From Collariella sp. IMI 366227 (lineage: Eukaryota; Ascomycota; Sordariomycetes; Sordariales; Chaetomiaceae): a stretch of DNA of 64,000 nucleotides. The DNA is taken from assembly GCA_027946355.1 (NCBI GenBank), contig JAPEUS010000029.1:1-64000 (forward strand), given 5' to 3'. A program made the translations under genes and the position numbers. Below, in pieces: positions 56,636-64,000 of this stretch. A model generated the notes under the pieces. That model was given only the letters and a program-made list of their open reading frames with translations, was not told where the DNA came from and did not search any database. How positions within the stretch are numbered: position 1 is the first letter of the stretch; each line of letters begins with the position of its first letter.

Positions 56636-57693
56636 AATTGTTTGGGTTGGGGGTGGTGGAGTGGGAGACGGTTTGGAATAGGAGGTAGTTTGAGATGTCA
56701 ACGAAGAGATGGATAGAGACTCATGGAGCACAGGGCTGGATCACACCAGCATATATGGAGGAAAGACGGACAACGGGCCGAAGCCCATCAACATGGGACA
56801 AACCTCCCGAAATTTGCGGTCAACCCCTGACCGCCCCGGGGTCTCAACACCATCCCCCAGCCCGGCAACGGCCCGCCTCGTGGCAGGGCGTGGTTTGTGG
56901 TCCCCCAAGGCCAGGGCAAGGGACGATGCCATTACCGACACATCCCGACGGGGACAAGATCCTAACAAATCACGATCCCGGGCTTCTGGACAAGCGTTGC
57001 CATGTCCGGTAGCGGGAGCAAGGGCATCCTCTCAGGCGAGATTCGTGTCATCGGGAACATGGACGGGAACATGGCAAGCGGTCAGAAAATGTCGCATGTG
57101 GCAGAACCAGGGCCACTCCGTCATCCCACTCTTACCCCTTTCTCGTGTGGTGTGTCCACGCTTGAGTTGGGGTGGCAGCTTGGCGGTGGCCTGGTCGACA
57201 CCAAGAACTAGGGAGTGGGAAGCGGGCTGCGTTTCTGGTCTTTCGCATTTTGGGGTCCCTTCCGCCTTAGCATCGTAACAGAAGCTGGGATGATTCTCGA
57301 AGTTCACTGCCAAGCCAACAGTCCTTGGCATCAATCCAGGGTCTGATGGCCCGTGCATCAGCTTTCATCCAGGGTTGCCCCGCAGCTCGTCTCAACATGC
57401 CGTCGCTGTGGTCAAAGGCGGGGTGCCACAGCAGTACGCGGCCGCCTGTGAACAGGCAGTTGTTGGCAAGGCGCGCCTCCGTCACCAAAATTGTGTTGGC
57501 CTGGAACAAGCTCCTCTGAGCTCCTAGGCAACCACTTCTGACCCTTGTGGCGACTATGTACCTGCGACACATCTCGAGCACGGCGCGGTAGCTTTTGGCT
57601 GTTCAGCGCGGTTAATTGCGTCACTGCTCCCAGTCCTAAACACTCTCCCCGAGAACCGCTCGTCACCCCTGATTCCCCGCGAAGAGAGCCGCG
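56636..57693. other. Intergenic region
   Basis: This is 1.06 kb between divergent genes; no other gene was recognised. Overlapping frames at 56695-57278 on both strands have no family features. Confidence 0.5.
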
Positions 57694-59539
57694 ATGAACA
57701 CGACCGATTTGACGTTGGGCAACCGCCCCATGAGCGCAAAGGAGCTCACAGACAAGGCGGGGCAGTTCGATTGGAACCCCCACATCGGCTTCAAGTACTG
57801 GGCCCGCGCCGCCGAGACCATCCATCATGAGGTTTGTTTGTTCTCTGCCTGCCTTGGTACCCTGCTCCCGCTGACGCATCCACCACACACAGGGTCAGGT
57901 TTATCTGCGCGAAGGGAACGTCCCGCAGGCCTATCTCGTCCTCTTCCGATATTCAGTCCTCGTTCTCGAGTATCTCGCGAAACACCCCGAAGCAAAAGAA
58001 CCGGAGTCGAGACGGGCAATCAAGCCGCTCCAGAAGCGCATCCCCCGAGTGCTAGAGGTTCTCGAAACCCTCCGACCAGAGATTGAAGAGACATATGATC
58101 AGTGGCGGAAGATTTCGGCGGCCGAGGAGGACTCAACGAGTAATGCGCGGCTCAAGCAGTCCTCGCCCTACGCCAAACATGCCGCAAAGGACCCCGCCCT
58201 GTCGTGGAGTTACGTCTCGCCGGCTAATATCCTGGATGTGGACGACCATCAAGACCTCGCGGTGGATTTGGCCAAGAAGGAAATGCGCAGGCGAAGGAGG
58301 GCGGCCGGCATAACAGAAGAGGAGGAACAGAAGCGGAGAGGCGGAGGAGATTGGGGACACTGGAACCCAGAGCCTGAGAGGAGGATCGTCCCACAATTTA
58401 TGGATGACGATGAGCTGCGGAGGCAAATGGAGGCGACCAGGCGCCAGCTCGATCGCTCTGGCGACTACCAGAAAGGCCACGGTCGGGACGACGACTCTGT
58501 TCGCCCGGCGACATACTACTACCCGACAATCAACAAATCATCACCGCTGCCGTACGAGCGTCCGTCTTCACGAGAGCGACCCGAGGGGCCAAGATCACAA
58601 CCCCCTCGACCACCCAAAGAGTTCCGCCCCCTATCACCCATGAGAGCACCGCCTCGGCCAGAAAAGGAGGCGTATCTTAATCGGTCCTCTCCAATCCGAC
58701 CACCACCTCGGCCGGAGAAGGAAGCATATCGCGACCGTTCCGCGGCAATTCAGCCCCCACCTCGGCCAGACAAGGAACTTTTACCCTCCTATTCCTCCTC
58801 GACATACAGTTCCGCTCAAGACAACGCGCCCCTCCCCCACCCAAAACCTTGGCCGAGCCTCCCAAGCAGAAACGCGTCACCTTCCGCCCCGCCGCCTACC
58901 TCGAAAACGGCGACCCCATCCGCCCGTCTTCCTCCCCAGCGCCCTCCGCCAAAAATTCCTCAACATCGCATCGGAAAACACCCGCAAGGGCCTGAGATGT
59001 GCGGCATGCTGTGCGGCACAACCGTCAACAACGCCCTCTTTATCTCGCACCTCGTCATCCCCGAGCAGAAATGCACTTCCGACACGTGCGAGACCGAGAA
59101 CGAGTCCGTCATGCTCGACTTCTGCATCGAAAACGACCTCATCGTCATCGGCTGGATCCACACTCACCCCACCCAGACTTGCTTCATGAGCTCCCGCGAC
59201 TTGCATACCCAGGCCGGGTACCAGGTCATGATGCCCGAGAGTATCGCGATTGTGTGCGCGCCGAGGCATGAGCCTTCGTAAGTCCCCTGTTTTCCCACCC
59301 GCCCCTAATATCTATTTGAGGTGATTGCTGACGTGTGTTGTTGTTGCGGCTGCAGATTCGGCATTTTCCGCCTGACCAACCCCCCCGGGCTCCCACACAT
59401 CCTCTCGTGCCAGCGTAGTGAGACCTTCCACCAGCATACAGTTGATAACCTCTATGTTGAGGCCGGACACCCGCAGGGTCACGTTTATGAGTCGAAGACC
59501 CTCGAGTTTGACGTGTGCGATTTGCGCCCGGGGCAGTAG
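57694..59539 (+). CDS. AMSH/STAMBP-type JAMM deubiquitinase
   Basis: AMSH-type enzymes cleave K63-linked ubiquitin on endosomes. Exons 57694-57831, 57893-59277 and 59356-59539 give a 568-residue frame. The N-terminal USP8-dimer/MIT-like domain (KYWARAAETIHHE, VYLREGNVPQAYLVLFRYSV, PRVLEVLETLRPEIEETYDQ) is followed by a long Pro/Arg-rich linker with PRPEKEAY repeats. The JAMM domain has the catalytic Glu at about 414 (PEMCGMLCG), H469-x-H471-P-(6)-S479-x2-D482 in IHTHPTQTCFMSSRDLHTQ, and a C-terminal SFGIFRLTNPPGLP. Between about 58840 and 58995 the expected sequence (TLAEPPKQKRVTFRPAAYL, then LRQKFLNIASENTRKG) is found only in the other two frames. Three single-base deletions cancel and leave about 50 wrong residues just before the catalytic Glu. 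Confidence 0.93.
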
Positions 59540-60077
59540 CGGAGTCACGGGGGTGGAGGGGATGATGACGGTAGGGGTGGCTACGATAAGGTTGATGATG
59601 GTGTTGATGATGGTAAGGATAGAGTGGTGGCGGGGTTGGGCGGTGGTTGGGTCGTGCTTTGGGGGTTGTTGGTAGGGTTTACCACTGGGTGGCATTGGTG
59701 TTGTTGGTTTTAACCATGCTGGTTGTCTGATGGAGAATACTATCAGGAGCTGAGGATGCTGAAAAGAAGATCAACCCCAAGCTTGATGAATGGGGAGATT
59801 GGTTTATGGCATAGCGATGGCGTCTTTTGCTGGGAGGGATGAAAGGGGTCCGGGGCTTGCGTTGTGAGCTTATGGATGACTTTGCTGTCTTGTTCGTTGG
59901 AGTTGTCTGGCTGGGTGAACTGCCTCGGAGCACATATGTACTGCATTGTACTGAAGATGGAAAAGGGCTTAGGAGTTTCCAGTGTGTGGTTTACCCCACG
60001 ATCATAGATAAAACTTGTTGATTCTTCCTCTATCTCGCCGTTGCTAAAGCACCTCTACGACTTTCTCTGGCAAACGT
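59540..60077. other. Convergent intergenic region
   Basis: This is the 3' flank of AMSH. It contains degenerate gatgatgg-like repeats at about 59558-59620. No gene was recognised. Confidence 0.5.
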
Positions 60078-61164
60078 CTATTCCTTTTCACCCGACAACG
60101 ACAAGTTCTTCGCCCCTCTCCCACCAGCGAGCCCGTCGAGATACTTCGAAGTCATATCATCCAGCGCAGTACCACCGTAAGTCTTACCCACTATCATTCC
60201 GATCAACTCAGCGTGGGTGATGATGCCTGAGCGGAGGGCGTCATGCATCAGGTCGAAGAGATCGTGTTGACTGACACCCCGGCGGATTCGTTCTTTTTTT
60301 TTGTTCCATGAAGTCAGTGGATTTGGGAACTTCTTTGTGCGAGACAAGTAGGCGGGCATAAGCTTACTCTTCATGACAGAATCCCTGCCTTTGCGCAGCT
60401 TGATCTCGTACTTCCGGAGGGAGGACGCCGGATACTCTGTCTTCAGGCTGATAGGGTGACCGAGGCTGGTAATGCGGTAGTCGAGCCCGCCTTTTTCGGC
60501 TTCGAAGTGGAAGTACCTTGGCGGTTCTGGAACCTGTCAATCGCTAACGTCGTGGTAGATTAGTCGGAACCGGCACGAACCTGGGTTTGCGGGCTGGTCA
60601 GCCTTGTCCTTGTTGACAGCTCGGAGATTGATGTCCGCCGCGTTGACATCAGCCTTTTGCAGCGTGCTCCGGATCGCGTCGTCGTCCTCTGCTCGCCGTC
60701 AGCTCCAGATCCAGAGGGGGGCAATTTGAAACTGACTGTACACCACAATCCCATGCTCGAACCGAGAATCTCCCGAGTAACAGATCAGATAGAAAGAGTC
60801 AACAAAACCGACCAGCCTGATTTTGCCGGCCCATCGTTCGCCGTTAATGAGGATGTCCCAGGGGTGGATGTCACTGTACATTATGAGTTTCTCAAATTAT
60901 CAAGTTGGCTGAGAAGGGTTGGTACTGACTAATCGCATTCGATGCTCTTCTGTTTGACAGATCGGCCGTGAACTTGGAGTAATCGGTGGTAGGAAGCCAT
61001 CGCCGGGTGCAAAACAGCAAGCTTGAGTCAAGACCTGGGACCAAAAGCTCCAATAAAAGAGAAGAGGCAAGCGCCCCGTGTTGAGATGGGGTCCTGGGAG
61101 AGGATCCTGGGGACGTGTCCAAGCCATAAGTTGAAGTGGGATGATTAGATGCCCCTTCCACCAC
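60078..61164 (-). CDS. Unknown five-exon fungal protein
   Basis: A consistent splice model can be read on the minus strand. Exon 1 from ATG 61164 ends SNRRASNAIS. A 52-nt intron ends in TACAG, and exon 2 has DIHPWDILINGERWAGKIRL, GFVDSFYLICYSGDSRFEHG. Exon 3 has DDDAIRSTLQKADVNAADIN. Exon 4 has VPEPPRYFHFEAEKGGLDYR, then ISLKTEYPASSLRKYEIKLR. An intron with GTAAGC donor and an acceptor ending in a nine-A run leads to exon 5: IRRGVSQHDLFDLMHDALRS, ELIGMIVGKTYGGTALDDMT, ending at 60078. I do not recognise a family. The protein lacks a signal peptide and membrane spans; the WDILINGERW and FYLICYSGD strings look like beta-strands. Splice phases agree at all four junctions I could check. Confidence 0.6.
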
Positions 61165-61725
61165 CGACAGCCGCTTGGGCCACGGACATCAACAACATCA
61201 TTGCTGATTGTGACACCTCAAGCATCGGGCATCAGCTAAACGGAAGGATATTGGTTTGAGGCTTGCTCGATGCCAGCTGAACGGGATCTTGGAGGAGGGG
61301 TTGGCTCGGTGACTGGCTGGACAAGAAACCCCAAAGCTGAGATCGCCGTCTGTAATACGCCAAATGTAACGCAACCGGGTGGGAGACAAGCCGGCTTATT
61401 GGTCCTGTGTTTTATTTTACAGGAAGAGAGGTCTAATCCCCGAACTTTCCTGACCAAGTTAAGATTCATTGGGTTGGTAGAGTGCCCAGCCCTAAGCTCT
61501 TGATTGGGGTTCCCATCCTTCGTTCAAGTTTCGGACGAAGGGACTCAAGAGCGGAAGGTTGTCTGGTAATAGGTAAGTCCATGACTCCCCAGCTTTTAAC
61601 GATCTATTTAGCTCAGTTCCTCCTTACATAGGGATCTCAACATACGAAGCAACCCAGAGCCTTCTGCCCAACTTCAAAATTAACAGTGAACTTTGCACAG
61701 TTTTTTTCGGACACTTTCCGTCAAC
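61165..61725. promoter_or_regulatory. Divergent intergenic region
   Basis: These 561 nt lie between the unknown gene and the HET gene and hold both 5' flanks. A T7 run lies about 25 nt before the HET start. Confidence 0.5.
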
Positions 61726-64000
61726 ATGCAGAGCGACGCAATAGCAAGGGCGCAAGCCAGCGCCGTCAGAAAAATGCTGGACCTCGCCGAACTCACACCA
61801 GAGACTCTCGCCAAAACCTTCAAGGACTTCGGCGAAAGCCCCGAAAAGCTCCGGGCCCTCTTGAACCTGTGGTTTGTCCCTTGGTTCAAGCCCACTTTTG
61901 TCCCGGACCGAGAACATGCTGTTGCCGGCTTGAGGGACGTCGAGTTCCTTGGAAGTGCTAACTCGCCTCCAATACAACTCCCTTACCGCATGTTCGACAT
62001 TGAGACGGGAAATCTTGTAGAGTTCCCGGCTATTGGCACACGCGGGCAGTACTGTATGCTCTCGCATCGGTGGAAGGGCGTCGAGCTTACGCTTGGGTAC
62101 ATCAAGGACGCTCGGAAGAAGGAGCTGGATCGTGTGAGGGAGGCAAGAAGAGAAGGAAGTGTGGCTGGTGGGCTCGGCAGGAAGAGCGACGTGCAGCTGG
62201 TGCTGAATCAAAGCAAACTTGACATTGAGGAACAGGAGGCCTTTATCAGGGAGTTGTATCTCATCGAGGGGTCCACAGAAGAGGTGAACATCGGTACACT
62301 CCTGAAGCGTCGTCTTGACGTCCGAGCCGCTGAGGATGAACTTGGACGGGCCCGGGACAACGAAGACGGAGCCAGATCAAAACTTCGGCTAGCGGAGATG
62401 GAGCACAAGGTCTTCAGCCACCTGATCCAGATGCAGGATAAAGTTGAGGAGAAGATGAGGGATCATCTTGATTCAGCTGATGGCACAAGAGAGACCCCTG
62501 TTCGCCAGTCCAACATCAGTGTGGGAGGGGATGTGGTAGCAAATGTCCAACGAGGGGTTTCAGCAGCAAGAGCACGCCTTCAGTTAGTGCAGAGCGAGTA
62601 CCAAAGGGTCCAGGAGGATATCAAGTACTTCCAGCATCATGCCCACCTCCGAGACGCCCTCGACAACCTTATCTGCCGCCTGCAACGATGGAAATCTGCC
62701 ATCAAGCTTGACCGGTCCATTCAAGAAGCAGACAGGATTTTCAGGAACAAGCTCTTCCAACACTGCGAGAAGTGCTACCTGTGGACAGACACGTGCTGCA
62801 TTGACAAGACCAACGGCGGGGAACTGTCCGAGTCGCTGTCACTGATGGGTGACTGGTACGCCAGTGCCGAGTACACGCTTGTGCAACTGGACACTCGATT
62901 CTGCGAAGCAGATGCCATGGGAGATTGGCATCACTTGAAGGCTGATAAGGGCGTCGGAGAAGTCTTGCCCGCAACTGAGAAGCCAAAACCCAACATTGCC
63001 GATTTTGACAGCATCAAGGGCTCCGGACCTGAATGGTCGACGAGAGCCTGGACACTGCAAGAGCTGGTGATGAGCAAGACAACCTTCTACGTCAACTCCA
63101 GCTGGGAACCCCTGAGCCGGCCGGTGGAAAGCTTGGGGTACTTCTACTACCTCATACCTTTTTTTGCGCAGTACACACGCGGCGTTACCGGGAACATCTA
63201 CGATTCATTGGCCACTGGGGAAAGCGGTCTTTCGGATATTGCAGGGCTTGAAAACGTCCTCCGCGGGTATGACCTCGCGGCCTTGGCCAAGCTAGAACGA
63301 TGCCGTAGTCACATCAAGATGAACAGAAAATTAGCGTCAGGGGGGGCCAAGAGCTTGGTCTCTGTCGCGGAAGGTGAAGCGGCCAAAGTCGAAACCGCTC
63401 AGCTCTTGATTGCCATTCTCGAGGCGCTTGGAATCCAAACACCGAGCAAACTCTCTCTGGAGACGGCAACCTCCGAGATAACAAGAGCAGTGTACCTTGC
63501 TACTGCGGATCTGGCACGCACCGATGGCAAGGATACCAGAAAGATTGCATTCTTTGCCCAGCTTAAGAGACATCTCCCAGCACCAGACCTCTCACTCCTA
63601 CCCTCTGGCCTCACCAAACAGGAGATAGAAGAAGAGGTTGCGCAGCACGCCATCAACTACTTTCTGCAGCTCCTCGTTACCGAAACCGAAGAACTCGTCC
63701 TCGCCGACCGGCAATACGCGGCCGAGTTCGGACAACTCCAACAACTCGACGCATGGCAACAAGGAATTTGTCAAACAGGTTTCTCTGCGCAAAACGTGCT
63801 GGAGGTGTCCGGCAAACGCTTCGCCACAGTTGCAACCGACCAATCGTACGCCCTGATGGGTATCCTGGGCGTGCGTTTCCCGACCTTTCCCGCCGAGGGC
63901 TACGCCAAAGCCCTGTCACGACTGCTTGACGAGGTTGTGGTAACCCGCAACGACATCTCCGTGTTTAACTGGACGGGCATGGACATGGGAAGCCCGATTC
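61726..64000 (+). CDS. HET-domain (heterokaryon incompatibility) protein, partial at window end
   Basis: HET proteins trigger cell death after fusion of incompatible fungal strains. The frame is open from ATG 61726 to the window end (758 residues so far, no stop or intron). Recognisable HET motifs are YCMLSHRWKG (109-118), LWTDTCCIDKTNGGELSES (from 352) with SLMGDWYASAEYTLVQLDT, and WSTRAWTLQELVMSK (from 437). Between the first two motifs about 230 residues are inserted, largely charged and helical (DIEEQEAFIRELYLIEG, RAAEDELGRARDNEDGARSK, AEMEHKVFSHLIQMQDKVEE), probably coiled coil. Near the end, FATVATDQSYALMGILGVRF is the motif that usually closes the HET region. The start was chosen as the first Met of the frame. 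The C-terminal partner domain, if any, lies beyond the window. Confidence 0.92.
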   Translation, partial: MQSDAIARAQASAVRKMLDLAELTPETLAKTFKDFGESPEKLRALLNLWFVPWFKPTFVPDREHAVAGLRDVEFLGSANSPPIQLPYRMFDIETGNLVEFPAIGTRGQYCMLSHRWKGVELTLGYIKDARKKELDRVREARREGSVAGGLGRKSDVQLVLNQSKLDIEEQEAFIRELYLIEGSTEEVNIGTLLKRRLDVRAAEDELGRARDNEDGARSKLRLAEMEHKVFSHLIQMQDKVEEKMRDHLDSADGTRETPVRQSNISVGGDVVANVQRGVSAARARLQLVQSEYQRVQEDIKYFQHHAHLRDALDNLICRLQRWKSAIKLDRSIQEADRIFRNKLFQHCEKCYLWTDTCCIDKTNGGELSESLSLMGDWYASAEYTLVQLDTRFCEADAMGDWHHLKADKGVGEVLPATEKPKPNIADFDSIKGSGPEWSTRAWTLQELVMSKTTFYVNSSWEPLSRPVESLGYFYYLIPFFAQYTRGVTGNIYDSLATGESGLSDIAGLENVLRGYDLAALAKLERCRSHIKMNRKLASGGAKSLVSVAEGEAAKVETAQLLIAILEALGIQTPSKLSLETATSEITRAVYLATADLARTDGKDTRKIAFFAQLKRHLPAPDLSLLPSGLTKQEIEEEVAQHAINYFLQLLVTETEELVLADRQYAAEFGQLQQLDAWQQGICQTGFSAQNVLEVSGKRFATVATDQSYALMGILGVRFPTFPAEGYAKALSRLLDEVVVTRNDISVFNWTGMDMGSPI

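Noticed and set aside
1..64000. CRISPR arrays, bacterial operons, phage or plasmid signals
   Set aside because: No regularly spaced repeats, ribosome-binding patterns or such genes were seen; spliceosomal introns are everywhere.

Overview
The window looks like nuclear DNA of a filamentous ascomycete, most likely a Sordariomycete and probably Sordariales-like. Genes carry short introns of about 49-135 nt with GTRNGT-type donors and CTAAC branch sites. The gene set (2EXR, HET domain, DUF7025-AAA, RTA1, fungal rhodopsin-like, Zn2Cys6, P450nor/CYP55) is characteristically fungal. No bacterial operon signals, CRISPR array or plasmid/phage hallmarks are visible. The order is inferred from protein content, not from a database match.

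Layout. 1-1.9 kb: GC-rich, gene-less, with palindromes. 2.0-8.5 kb: 2EXR protein (-), mitochondrial J-protein (-) and DEAD-box helicase DHH1 (+), the last two divergent. 10.3 kb: tRNA-Val(AAC). 11.3-12.9 kb: decayed P450 (-) and decayed alpha/beta hydrolase (+). 13.0-15.3 kb: DUF7025-AAA ATPase (-). 16-17.8 kb: F-box protein (+). 18.4-20.8 kb: pseudogene and a small unknown gene (both -). 21.7-24.7 kb: Zn2Cys6 regulator (-). 24.9-27.4 kb: DUF1479 oxygenase-like gene (+) and DUF1993 protein (-). 27.4-31.5 kb: no recognisable gene. 31.6-32.9 kb: rhodopsin-like membrane protein (+). 33.5-34.3 kb: pseudogene with two in-frame TAA stops. 36.2 kb: small secreted Cys-rich protein. 37 kb: 5'-truncated LINE with a 16-bp target-site duplication. 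39.9-41.7 kb: P450nor. 42.6-44.9 kb: BTB-like (+) and RTA1 (-) genes. 45.7-46.8 kb: flavin amine-oxidase pseudogene. 47.2-50.3 kb: C2H2 zinc-finger protein (-). 51.6-59.5 kb: housekeeping block of NOP56, VPS4, prefoldin-6, an unknown gene and AMSH. 60.1-61.2 kb: unknown multi-exon gene (-). 61.7 kb to the end: HET-domain protein, cut by the window edge.

How genes relate. VPS4 and AMSH both act at ESCRT/endosomes and lie about 3 kb apart. DHH1 (mRNA decay), NOP56 (box C/D snoRNP) and prefoldin-6 (tubulin/actin folding) are conserved single-copy functions. The accessory stretches between them hold broken genes, a retroelement remnant and a HET gene, as is usual in fungal genomes shaped by RIP and incompatibility genes.

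Most notable overall: many genes, including the housekeeping genes NOP56 and AMSH, need 1-2 nt corrections, often at homopolymers, to restore frame. VPS4 appears to lack the whole segment with Walker A. I consider uncorrected indel errors or local misassembly the leading explanation, with real pseudogenisation for the accessory genes. I did not find a convincing new multi-gene system.
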